From contig OX638377.1 in assembly GCA_951813615.1 (NCBI GenBank), forward strand, positions 4,366,599 through 4,430,598: a DNA stretch of 64,000 bases, given 5' to 3'. Below, piece by piece: positions 9,038 to 17,303 of this stretch. The DNA is from an uncultured Latescibacterota bacterium. GTDB taxonomy: Bacteria > Latescibacterota > UBA2968 > UBA8231. The stretch's first letter is position 1. Each line of letters opens with the position of its first letter. The position numbers were made by a program, and so were the translations under genes. A model generated the notes under the pieces. It was not told the DNA's origin. It made no database searches and saw nothing but the letters and a program-made list of their open reading frames with translations.

Positions 9038-9359
9038 GATGGTATCTCCTTTTGTGCATTCGACGTAGCAAGAAAAAGGCGACCACTAGCTGATTGGCGA
9101 ATAACGCTCCATAAAAGGCGACTGCCCCTCGATTGTAGATCAGGGCCGTGGAAAAGTCGCCACGTGCAATAGCTGCGAATGCGCGCGTCATGCCGCACAA
9201 AGCGCACGTTTCCCCACTGCGATGCGGCACCTTAAAAGCCTCGCTCGCGGCAAAAAGCGTTTTCTCTGGTACAAAATAGAGCGCGATCAACAAAAAAAGC
9301 AGCACGGCCGACGCCACCAACCACGCCGTCGTAAAGGTCCTCTTGGCATGGCGATCCAT
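9024..9359 (-). CDS. DUF2752 family membrane protein
   Basis: A 111-residue inner-membrane protein with hydrophobic segments at about 11-29 and 79-97. The defining DUF2752 signature CxxCGMTRAF is present (Cys52, Cys55), followed by GDFSTALIYNRGA. Such proteins are common in Bacteroidetes-like and sponge-associated genomes; their biochemical role is not established. GAGGAG lies upstream of the ATG. It overlaps the next small membrane gene and starts 12 bases after the stop of the binding-protein gene. Confidence 0.85.
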   Translation of the reverse strand: MDRHAKRTFTTAWLVASAVLLFLLIALYFVPEKTLFAASEAFKVPHRSGETCALCGMTRAFAAIARGDFSTALIYNRGAVAFYGALFANQLVVAFFLLRRMHKRRYHHAGA

Positions 9360-9371
9360 TGCATCGGCTCC

Positions 9372-11105
9372 TCACACCTGCGGCCGCAAGTTCAGCAGCA
9401 CCAAGAGCCACGTGCGGCTCCAGTAAGCGCTGTTGATATAGGGATTTTTCGCGCTGGGCCAGTTGGTCCAATAGGTCTCGTTGTGCGGGATGCGGTGTGG
9501 CCATTGGACAATGGGGATAGAGGGCAGTTCGGCAAGCCAAATATCCATGGCCCCGCGGTAGAGTTCGTCCATCTCCGGGGCGTAGGTCGGGGTCTGGCCC
9601 ATCTGGTCAATCAGTGCGTCGTAGGCCGAGTTTTGCCAGCGCCAAGGCATGTCGGCCGGTTCGCCGGTGGGCTGGACAAAGCGGCTGTGGTACTGGCGCA
9701 GCACAAAATAGGGGTCGCGCATAGAGCTGAAGTTGCCGATCAAATACGCGCGGGCCGTGCCTTGGCGCAGGCGCGTGGAGAAGTCCGAGGTCATGCGGAA
9801 GGAGGCGTCGATGCCGGCCTTTTTGAGCTGGGCGATGAGCACCGGCGTCAGGTCCTGAAAGTGGGAGAAGATGTCAATGACCATGCTCAGGCGCTGCCCA
9901 TCCTTTTCCCAGAAAGCTCCGTTGCGCACGTATCCTTTGCGGGCGAGTATCTCCGCGCTCTTTTCCAAGTCGAAGACACCGACTTGATGCTCGACGACCA
10001 AATCCTCGGCGAGGGTAAAATACCGATGCATCTGCGGGAGATCGGGCAAGGGCAGCAGGGTCCATTCACCTGAGTTTTGCCAGCCGATGGCGACGAGCTG
10101 TTCGCGGTCAATGGCGTAGTTGACCGCGCGGCGCATCTCCGGGTCCGACCAAGGGGCCTCCAGCCCATTGAATCCCAGCGATATGGGCCACCAAGTGATG
10201 TAACTGTACGGCGGCTCGCGGCCCGTCCAAGTCGTGATGTTGCGATTGCGTTCCAAGAGAGAAACCATGTTGGCCGGACGCAGTTCCAAGCAGGTGTCGA
10301 TATTGTTGGCGATCAGATTTTGCACGCGCTTGTGCTCCTCCATGTAAGTCAAGTAAATCAGCCGCTCGACTTTGGGTAACTCCTGAAAGCCGAGTTTCTC
10401 AGCCCACCAGCCCTCGCGCAGATCCCAGATCCGTTGCGCCGGCTCCGAGCGCACAATGCGATAGGGGCCGGTCAGAACCGGCCAGCCTTTTTGCAAATCG
10501 AAGTTGGCAAAAGTCAACGGGTCTTCGTCCTCCCAGATGTGCTTGGGCACGATGGGGACGCCTTGGTCGCCGCTGTGGACAAAGTAGCTGAAGAGGAAAC
10601 GCGGGTTGGGTGCCTTGAGCGAGACGCGCGCCGTCAAGCTGTCGAGGGCGACAGCCTCTTGGACCCAAGTCGCCATGTCCGTCGAGTACACGAGCTCTGG
10701 GGCGTGCTCTACGAGCATGTTGATGGTGAAGACAAAGTCATGCGCCGACCAAGGATGCCCGTCGCTCCACTCGACGCCCGGACGGATTTTGACTATGAGT
10801 TCGGTGTAGTCCTCGTTGAAACGATGACTCTCGGCGATCCAGGGTATTAGCTCGGAATTTTCCTCATAGGCATTGAAGAAGTAGAGCGGCTCGTAGAGGA
10901 AGTTGTATCCTATCCGCGAAATGCTGCCTGGGATGAAGGGGTTGAAGGAGTTGTAATCCTGGATCTGACCAGAGCAGGTATTGGCCTCGGCGCAGTCCAT
11001 AATCAAGGTCCGGTTGCGCGGCACCTTTTTGAGAACATATCCGCCCTCGCCGCCACTACAGGCGATGAAGGGTACGGTCGCTAAAAGCAAGATATAAATA
11101 GGCAT
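9372..11105 (-). CDS. ABC transporter substrate-binding lipoprotein, family 5
   Basis: A 577-residue peptide/nickel-type extracellular solute-binding protein (SBP_bac_5). A short signal peptide ends in a lipobox-like PFIAC with Cys16, so the mature protein is probably lipid-anchored; Phe at the -3 position is unusual. The body shows family features such as SFNPFIPGS near the start, a central DWSDGHPW-type block (VEWSDGHPWSAHDFVF) and NYAIDREQLVAIGW. No permease or ATPase gene is adjacent, so its transporter is encoded elsewhere. The sugar-isomerase gene lies three bases upstream in the same direction. Confidence 0.85.
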   Translation of the reverse strand: MPIYILLLATVPFIACSGGEGGYVLKKVPRNRTLIMDCAEANTCSGQIQDYNSFNPFIPGSISRIGYNFLYEPLYFFNAYEENSELIPWIAESHRFNEDYTELIVKIRPGVEWSDGHPWSAHDFVFTINMLVEHAPELVYSTDMATWVQEAVALDSLTARVSLKAPNPRFLFSYFVHSGDQGVPIVPKHIWEDEDPLTFANFDLQKGWPVLTGPYRIVRSEPAQRIWDLREGWWAEKLGFQELPKVERLIYLTYMEEHKRVQNLIANNIDTCLELRPANMVSLLERNRNITTWTGREPPYSYITWWPISLGFNGLEAPWSDPEMRRAVNYAIDREQLVAIGWQNSGEWTLLPLPDLPQMHRYFTLAEDLVVEHQVGVFDLEKSAEILARKGYVRNGAFWEKDGQRLSMVIDIFSHFQDLTPVLIAQLKKAGIDASFRMTSDFSTRLRQGTARAYLIGNFSSMRDPYFVLRQYHSRFVQPTGEPADMPWRWQNSAYDALIDQMGQTPTYAPEMDELYRGAMDIWLAELPSIPIVQWPHRIPHNETYWTNWPSAKNPYINSAYWSRTWLLVLLNLRPQV

Positions 11106-11108
11106 TGA

Positions 11109-11882
11109 CTACTCTTTTTTGGCCGCTTGCAAGGCGCAAGCGCGGCTTTGGGTTAAGGCAGCTACAGGGTCGGAGAGTTGGGGGCTGAGCTCAATACTCG
11201 CCGGGCCGGCGTACGGGCTTAGGTCGAGGGCGGCGAAAGTCGCGGCTAGCGCCTCCTCGGTCAGCACGCCTTCCAGCAAGGACCAGTGCAAGTCGCCCTC
11301 GCCGTCGTTGTCATCTAAGTGTACGTACCCGAGCCGGTCTCCGGCGGCGGCGATGACCTCGGCTGGATCTTCCTTGGACATCTGTAGGTGGCCGGTGTCG
11401 AGGAGCAAGTAGAGGTTGGGGTGGTTTAGGCTGGACAGGTACTCCAAGGTCCCGGCAGCCGTCGGCAGTGCCTTACCGGGAAAATGCTCGACCCCAACGC
11501 GGATCGAGTGCTCGGCCGCGAAGTCCGCCACTTGCCCCAAGGTCTCACCAAACTGAGGCAGCGCGGCTAGGTCGCTCCCCGGAACTACATACGCAGTGCC
11601 AGCACCAAGGTCGGCGGCGTGGTCTAGGGCCTCCCAGCAGTGATCGAGAGCCGCTTGTCGAGCGGCGGCTGTCGCGCCGTCGAGGGCCGCGCCTTCTTCC
11701 ATGTTAAAACACAGCGCGAGGCAGAAGACCGACAGGCCGAGATCGTCGATGCGTGCTCGCGACGCTGGGCTGACAAAGGTCTTCGCCTGCACGTCAATGG
11801 AGCGAAAGCCGATAGCGGCCAGCGCGGCGAGGGCGTCTTCTTCCGAGCCAGTCAAGGCCCAAGTACAACAGGATAGATCCAT
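11109..11882 (-). CDS. Sugar phosphate isomerase/epimerase-like TIM barrel
   Basis: A 257-residue xylose-isomerase-like TIM barrel (AP endonuclease 2 family). Metal-ligand positions typical of this family are seen as VEHFPGK (Glu), LLLDTGHLQ (Asp and His) and GYVHLDDND. Length is usual. The enzyme probably interconverts keto and aldo forms of a sugar or sugar acid; substrate unknown. It ends three bases before the binding-protein gene, suggesting that uptake and catabolism of the same compound may be linked. Confidence 0.85.
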   Translation of the reverse strand: MDLSCCTWALTGSEEDALAALAAIGFRSIDVQAKTFVSPASRARIDDLGLSVFCLALCFNMEEGAALDGATAAARQAALDHCWEALDHAADLGAGTAYVVPGSDLAALPQFGETLGQVADFAAEHSIRVGVEHFPGKALPTAAGTLEYLSSLNHPNLYLLLDTGHLQMSKEDPAEVIAAAGDRLGYVHLDDNDGEGDLHWSLLEGVLTEEALAATFAALDLSPYAGPASIELSPQLSDPVAALTQSRACALQAAKKE

Positions 11883-11926
11883 GATTCATTCCTTGCACCG
11901 CTCTACAGGCGGCGGATAAAGCGCTG

Positions 11927-12724
11927 CTACCAAGCGGGCAGCACGCCGTAGCAGACGCGGCGACTCTCTTCGACTTTGGCGAAACCGAGGCGAGCGAGCG
12001 AGCGGCCGGGCCGGCGGTCCTTCATCACCACTCGGCGGCGGGCGACGCGACGGGCCTCATGCAGATCAGCGGGCTCGGGGCCGCCCGGTCGCGCCAAGCA
12101 GCGGACCAAGTCCAAACCCCGGGCATGGGCAATGCTCTCGTCGAACATGGGGTCGAAGTAAACCACGTCCCAAGCCGCATCGGCTTCCTTGCGCAGGTAC
12201 GTCGCAAAGTCAGCGCGACGCACTTCGACGCGCCGCATGGCCAAGTCGAGATCCGGATCGTCGGCGAGCGAGTACGAGGCCATGCCGCGCTCGACTAGAA
12301 GCGCCAACAGCGGCGCAGCTTCCAAGGCGAGTACGCGGCCCTCGGGTCCAGCTACATACGAGGCCACGATCGCATCGGCTCCTAGTCCGCAGGTGCAGTC
12401 GAGGACGCTGGCTCCCGGCGCGATTTGCAGGGCGTCTATCAAGGCGTCTTTTCGCTGTTGCTGCAAGGCGCACACCCGCAGTTTAGCCATGTTGGGATGG
12501 TAGCAAAAGCGCTGCCCGGCAATCCACAAAGCCAAATTTTCGCGCTCGACCACGAGCAAGCCGTCGAGATCGGCGCAGGTTTTGTCAAGAGAGGCCCGAG
12601 GCCAGTAGGGGCAACCCATTTCAGCGGCAATGCGACGCGCGGTCGCGCACTCCTCGGGCCGAGGCCGAGCCACAGTAGTCGTGGCGAGCGCGAGTTGTGG
12701 TTCCGTTTCTCGGTTAGCTTGCAT
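11927..12724 (-). CDS. RsmJ-like class I SAM-dependent methyltransferase
   Basis: A 265-residue methyltransferase. The SAM-binding motif LDCTCGLGADA (108-118) and the catalytic-loop motif YFDPMFD (189-195) match the RsmJ family, which methylates G1516 of 16S rRNA. The N-terminal segment containing YHPNMAKLR also fits RsmJ-like proteins. It stands alone between the isomerase and hflX genes in the same direction. Assignment to rRNA modification is by family; other small-molecule methyltransferases share the SAM fold, but the DPMF motif makes RsmJ-like the best reading. Confidence 0.75.
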   Translation of the reverse strand: MQANRETEPQLALATTTVARPRPEECATARRIAAEMGCPYWPRASLDKTCADLDGLLVVERENLALWIAGQRFCYHPNMAKLRVCALQQQRKDALIDALQIAPGASVLDCTCGLGADAIVASYVAGPEGRVLALEAAPLLALLVERGMASYSLADDPDLDLAMRRVEVRRADFATYLRKEADAAWDVVYFDPMFDESIAHARGLDLVRCLARPGGPEPADLHEARRVARRRVVMKDRRPGRSLARLGFAKVEESRRVCYGVLPAW

Positions 12725-12786
12725 AACGACGCTTTATCCGCTGGTGCAACGGCCTTCACTCGCGACGGTAGGTCTGAGCCGTTGGG

Positions 12787-14085
12787 CTAGGTGGGGACAA
12801 AGCGATCTAGCCGCCAGCGCTTGGCCCAAGTCTTTTCCAAGCGCACGCACAAGCAGACGTCGTTGCCCTTGTAGGTCTCTGCAAGCACTTGACCCTGCTG
12901 ATGCAAATAGGCCAACAGCCGACCTTCAGCTTGGGGAACCTGTAGCTCCAAGGTGACGTCCCCAGCGACGCTATACGCGCGGATTTTGTCGCGCAGCGCG
13001 TCGATGTTGATGGCTTGGCTGGCCGAGACGGAGATGGCGTCTTCGCGGTCTGCGTACGCGGCCACGATCCGCTCTTCTTCGCCGGGAGCTACTTGGTCAA
13101 TCTTGTTGTACACCATCAGGGTGGGGCTGTCTGTAAGCCCGAGGCTGTGGAGGACTTCCTCGACCGTGGCGATCTGCGACTCGTAGTACGGAAAACTCAA
13201 GTCGATCACGTGGAGCAGCAAATCGGCCTCCACGGCCTCTTCGAGCGTGGCGCGGAAAGAGGCGAACAGGTGGTGGGGCAGGCGGTTGATAAAACCGACC
13301 GTGTCGGTGAGCAGGATCTTGTGGTTGCGGTCGAGGTCAACGGCGCGAGTAGTCGAGTCCAAGGTGGCAAAGAGCTGATCCTCGACTAGGACATCCGCAC
13401 CGGAAAGCGCCCTCATCAGGGTGGACTTGCCGGCGTTGGTGTAACCCACAAGGGCCACCTTAAAAACATCCGCGCGATTTTTGCGGTTGGTCGCCATCTG
13501 CACGCCGATCTTGTCGAGCTTGGTCTCTAGGGAGTTAATCTGACGGCGAATCAGGCGGCGGTCGATCTCCAGCTGGGTTTCGCCCGGGCCGCGGACGCCG
13601 GCTGCCCCCATGCCGCGGATGGCTCCGCCGCCGGCTTGGCGCGACAGGTGGGTCCAGTAGCGAGTCAGGCGCGGTAGGAGGTAGTTGAGCTGGGCCAGTT
13701 CGACTTGGATCTGAGCCGTATGGGTGCGAGCGTGGCGCGCAAAAATGTCCAAGATCACGGCGCTGCGGTCGATAATGCGGCGTTTGGTAACGCGCTCCAA
13801 GTTGCGCATCTGGGCCGGCGAGAGGTCGTTGTCAAAGACGATCACGTCGGCTTGGCACTGAGCCGCGAGCTGCTTGAGGGAGGCGGCCTTGCCCTTGCCC
13901 ACGTAGTAGGTCGGGTCGATGCGTTCACGCGCCTGGATCTCGCGCGCGGCTTCGACGAGGCCAGCAGTGGCGGCTAAGCGGCCGAGTTCGTCGAGGGAAT
14001 GTTCGGCCTCCCAAGCTGGCATCGCGGGCAGGGCGACGCCGACGAGGATGGCGCGTTCTTGTTGCAGCGTGTGATTTGCTTCCAT
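12787..14085 (-). CDS. hflX: GTPase HflX
   Basis: A 432-residue ribosome-associated GTPase that splits stalled ribosomes. The N-terminal HflX domain ends in the glycine-rich AGGGAIRGMGAAG and GPGETQLE motifs; the G domain has G1 GYTNAGKST (about 212-220), G3 DTVGF and G4 NKID. All are intact. I start at the ATG at 14085, preceded by AGAAGG, because the longer frame to 14154 adds 23 residues that do not look like HflX. It is divergent from the gluconokinase gene. Confidence 0.95.
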   Translation of the reverse strand: MEANHTLQQERAILVGVALPAMPAWEAEHSLDELGRLAATAGLVEAAREIQARERIDPTYYVGKGKAASLKQLAAQCQADVIVFDNDLSPAQMRNLERVTKRRIIDRSAVILDIFARHARTHTAQIQVELAQLNYLLPRLTRYWTHLSRQAGGGAIRGMGAAGVRGPGETQLEIDRRLIRRQINSLETKLDKIGVQMATNRKNRADVFKVALVGYTNAGKSTLMRALSGADVLVEDQLFATLDSTTRAVDLDRNHKILLTDTVGFINRLPHHLFASFRATLEEAVEADLLLHVIDLSFPYYESQIATVEEVLHSLGLTDSPTLMVYNKIDQVAPGEEERIVAAYADREDAISVSASQAINIDALRDKIRAYSVAGDVTLELQVPQAEGRLLAYLHQQGQVLAETYKGNDVCLCVRLEKTWAKRWRLDRFVPT

Positions 14086-14188
14086 TCGGCCTTCTTTGAC
14101 TTGATGGTGCAGCGTATCAACACAAATAGATAGAGCGCATGACTTTGTCAACACCCTAAGAGTACGCCGCGCTAGTGAACGACTAAAC

Positions 14189-14217
14189 TTGTTGCAACAG
14201 ACGCGCTCCTATATGTT
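14189..14217 (+). promoter_or_regulatory. Possible promoter for the gluconokinase gene
   Basis: TTGTTG (14189-14194) and TATGTT (14212-14217) are 17 bases apart, a plausible sigma70 arrangement 23 bases before the ATG. Both boxes deviate from consensus, so this is weak support. Confidence 0.3.
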
Positions 14218-14240
14218 CACCGCAGCGCACAACGCGGGAG

Positions 14241-14735
14241 ATGCAGCGCATGGTCATCGTACTAATGGGCGTAACGGGCAGCGGTAAGACCACGGTGGGC
14301 GAACAGCTCGCCCAACAGCTCGGCTGGGCTTATTACGACGCGGACGACTTTCACCCGGAAGTCAACGTGCGCAAAATGGCCAGCGGCACGCCGCTTACCG
14401 ACGACGATCGCTGGCCTTGGCTGGAGATCCTCTCTGCGGCCATCGGCCAATGGCTCCATGCCGAGCAAGGGGCGATACTCGGCTGCTCCGCGCTCAAACA
14501 GAGCTACCGCGACATCTTGGTCAGTGGACGGGCCGGCGTGCAGATCGTCCATCTCAAAGGCCCAAAGGCACTCATCGCCCAGCGGCTCGAGGAGCGGCAG
14601 CACCGCTACATGCCGGCCAGCCTGCTCGACAGCCAGTTTGCAACCCTCGAAGAGCCGCGCGACGCACTAAGCGTGGACATCGGCCCTTCGCCCGCTGCCA
14701 TTGCCGCGACCATCCGCACGGCCTTGCAGCTCTGA
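14241..14735 (+). CDS. gntK: Gluconokinase
   Basis: A 164-residue kinase that phosphorylates D-gluconate to 6-phosphogluconate for the pentose phosphate or Entner-Doudoroff pathway. It has a P-loop GVTGSGKTT (10-18), the gluconokinase signature YYDADDFHP, and the CSALKQSYRD block. The length is usual for GntK, and the family features leave little doubt. An in-frame ATG at 14250 is also possible. It lies next to a LacI-type regulator of opposite orientation, which may control sugar-acid genes, though no operator was identified. Confidence 0.9.
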   Translation: MQRMVIVLMGVTGSGKTTVGEQLAQQLGWAYYDADDFHPEVNVRKMASGTPLTDDDRWPWLEILSAAIGQWLHAEQGAILGCSALKQSYRDILVSGRAGVQIVHLKGPKALIAQRLEERQHRYMPASLLDSQFATLEEPRDALSVDIGPSPAAIAATIRTALQL

Positions 14736-14809
14736 TTGCGATAGTTCCTCAAAGAAGGGTAGTGTATCCGTTTGAGAATTTAGGGGAACTATATACTTTG
14801 ATCGTTCTT

Positions 14810-15838
14810 TTACTTCGGTCTATTCGCCCCGCAGGATTCCCGCACGATCAGCGGCGTTTCCAAGGTTATTTGCCGAGGCTCATCCTGCTCCTCAAGCTGT
14901 TCCAGCATCAGCTCCATCACCGCTTGGGCAATCGCCTCACGGGGAGTTGCCAGAGTCGTCAGGGCCGGCGTCATATAAGCCCCCACTTCGATATTGCCGT
15001 ACCCCACCACGGCCACATCCTCGGGAATGCACAGCCCTGACTTTCGCAGTCCTCGACAAACGCCTATGGCTGCATAATCACTCCGGCAAACAAGGGCTGT
15101 AAACCGGTCGCCGAGCTTCTTGCCCAGTTGATATGCCGGTTCTAAAGAGGCGGTTTTGCCAGCCATGCGTTCGGGGGTCAAGCCATGCTTTTGCATCGCC
15201 TTAAAATACCCCTTGCCCTTGTCTGAACCCAAGCGGTTCGTATTCCAGTCCGTTCCGATAAATCCGATCCGCTCATGCCCCAACCGGATTAAATGCTCTG
15301 TAGCCTCGCAAAAACTCGTTGTATTGTTCAGCACGACCCCACTCAGATTTGGAATCGGGTGGTGAAACGTCACCACCGGTACTAGTTCCCCCACAGCATG
15401 CATAATGACCTCTGACTCTACTACTACGCTTCGCGCATCAATCAAGAGTCCGTCTACGCCCCGGGAAAGTAACTTCTTGATATCCTTTATCTGGTCGTCC
15501 TCTGTCCGAGGAAACTCTTCGGTGGGCATGCCCACTACAATCTCATAATCATGCCGTTTAGCCGCCGTCATAATATGAGCAATCTGATTTGCGGACATCT
15601 CCCGAGAAATATGGTGGGTTAGCAGACCTAGGGTATCTGTCTTCCCCGTCACAAACCCCTGCGCCAGCAAATTGGGACTGTAGTCCAACTCGGCGGCTTT
15701 TTGCAGCACCCGTTTTCGGGTCTCCTCCGTCACCAAGGCCGACACCTTCTGATCCTTGGATAGGGCCCGAGAGATGGTTGCAATCGAAACCCCCAACTCC
15801 CGTGCAATATCTTTGATAGTAGCTCGCTTTTTTTTCAT
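14810..15838 (-). CDS. LacI family transcriptional regulator
   Basis: A 342-residue repressor. The DNA-binding helix-turn-helix is at residues 8-27 (IKDIARELGVSIATISRALS), followed by a hinge-like YSPNLLAQG segment and a periplasmic-binding-like effector domain. The effector is not predictable. It sits convergent with the gluconokinase gene and 208 bases from the LRR gene on its upstream side, with no obvious operator in that gap. It could regulate gntK, the nearby isomerase or distant genes. Confidence 0.9.
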   Translation of the reverse strand: MKKKRATIKDIARELGVSIATISRALSKDQKVSALVTEETRKRVLQKAAELDYSPNLLAQGFVTGKTDTLGLLTHHISREMSANQIAHIMTAAKRHDYEIVVGMPTEEFPRTEDDQIKDIKKLLSRGVDGLLIDARSVVVESEVIMHAVGELVPVVTFHHPIPNLSGVVLNNTTSFCEATEHLIRLGHERIGFIGTDWNTNRLGSDKGKGYFKAMQKHGLTPERMAGKTASLEPAYQLGKKLGDRFTALVCRSDYAAIGVCRGLRKSGLCIPEDVAVVGYGNIEVGAYMTPALTTLATPREAIAQAVMELMLEQLEEQDEPRQITLETPLIVRESCGANRPK

Positions 15839-16046
15839 TGACGTGCGTTCTGGTTAGAGGAATCTCTACTCGGAGTGGATTGAGTTGATAAAAAAAATCA
15901 GTACAAAGGTTTTGGCAATACCGTAGACAGAATTTTAATCGGCAATTGACGCGGGGCTAATGGGGAGATTCCAAGGAAGCGCAAAGGCCGGGGCGGGGAT
16001 GATCCCCGACGCCGACCAATGGCTTGGTATGCGGCAACAACCGCGC

Positions 16047-17255
16047 CTATTCGCAGAACGACAATCCCAGATTAGCTAGGTCATTTGTCTTTATCGCTCG
16101 CAGACTGGCGGGGATACATCCGCTGAAGTCGTTGCCAGACAGACGTAGCTGTTCCAAGTTAGTCAGATTACCTAACTCAGAGGGAATCGAGCCACTTAAG
16201 GCGTTGCTGGCCAGCGTCAGCCATCTCAGGTTAGTCAGTTGGCCTAACGCAGAGGGAATAGAGCCGCTTAAGGCGTTGCTGGCCAGCGTCAGCGCTCTCA
16301 GGTTGGCCAGCTGACCTAACGAAGACGGGATCGAACCACTTAAATCATTGCGGGACAGAGCAAGCGCTCTCAGGTTGGTCAGTTGACTTAACGCGGAGGG
16401 GATCGAACCACTTAAATCATTGGCGTCCAAATACAGCCATTCTAGGTTAGTCAGTTGACCTAACGCGGAGGGGATCGAACCACTTAAATCGTTGCCGGAC
16501 AGAAACAGCCATTTCAGGTTGGTCAATCGACCTAACTCAGAAGGAATCGAACCACTTAAATCGTTGTTGGATAGAACAAGATTTTCGAGGTTGGTCAGGT
16601 TACCTAACGCGGAAGGGATCGTGCCGCTTAAATCGTTGCCGTCCAAATACAGCCACTCCAAATTGGTCAACTGACCTAACTCAGCAGGGATCGTGCCGCT
16701 TAAGTCGTTGCTGGACAGAACAAGCTCTTCGAGGTGGGCCAACAAGCCTAACTCAGCCGGGATCGAGCCGCGCAACTGACTGCTGGGCAGTTCCAGATGG
16801 GTGACGCGCTCGTCGGCATTGGTGGTCACGCCCTCCCAAGTGCCGATGGGTTCATCGCTGACCCAATGGTCGCCCGTCCAAGCACTGCCTCCACCCGTGG
16901 CGCGATAGAAAGCTATCAGTATCGCCCGATCCGGGTTAATCGACACGGATGGTCCGTCATCTGATGGGCTACCTGGGGCCGAGCAGTTGGCAGTGTAGAT
17001 ATGGCCCTCGATGAACACGGTATCGGCGAGGCCAATCTGGCCGTTGATATTGCGGATCGGAATGGTGACCAGCACGTCCGATGCTTGGGTCGTCGCGTTG
17101 GCCTTGGCCGCGGCGCGGCGGTAGGTTGCACCGTTGATCTCAATGGTTTGCCACGGCCCGGCCTGCTCGTCAAAAGCCGACTGAGCAACTGGCGGCTCTT
17201 TGTCGGAGCAAGACAAAGACAAAAGCAAGGCGAGGGCCATCAGGGGGCGTAGCAT
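16047..17255 (-). CDS. Leucine-rich-repeat lipoprotein, 402 residues
   Basis: The N terminus is a signal peptide with lipobox ending at Cys16 (LSLSC), so the protein should be lipid-anchored and probably surface-exposed. A short region containing WQTIEINGATYRR precedes an LRR-capping block with AFYRATGGGSAWTGDHW and GVTTNADERVT. A run of about ten 24-residue plant-type repeats of the pattern LSGSIPSALGQLTNL follows. It ends with a cap LSGCIPASL-type motif (here DFSGCIPASL) and SFCE. It is a paralogue of the much longer gene next to it, sharing even the sequence around the start codon. Function unknown; such repeats bind proteins or glycans. Confidence 0.9.
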   Translation of the reverse strand: MLRPLMALALLLSLSCSDKEPPVAQSAFDEQAGPWQTIEINGATYRRAAAKANATTQASDVLVTIPIRNINGQIGLADTVFIEGHIYTANCSAPGSPSDDGPSVSINPDRAILIAFYRATGGGSAWTGDHWVSDEPIGTWEGVTTNADERVTHLELPSSQLRGSIPAELGLLAHLEELVLSSNDLSGTIPAELGQLTNLEWLYLDGNDLSGTIPSALGNLTNLENLVLSNNDLSGSIPSELGRLTNLKWLFLSGNDLSGSIPSALGQLTNLEWLYLDANDLSGSIPSALSQLTNLRALALSRNDLSGSIPSSLGQLANLRALTLASNALSGSIPSALGQLTNLRWLTLASNALSGSIPSELGNLTNLEQLRLSGNDFSGCIPASLRAIKTNDLANLGLSFCE

Positions 17256-17303
17256 AACAGGTCTCCTTTAATGCTCCAACGCGAGTATTCCGGCACTTGA
17301 CAC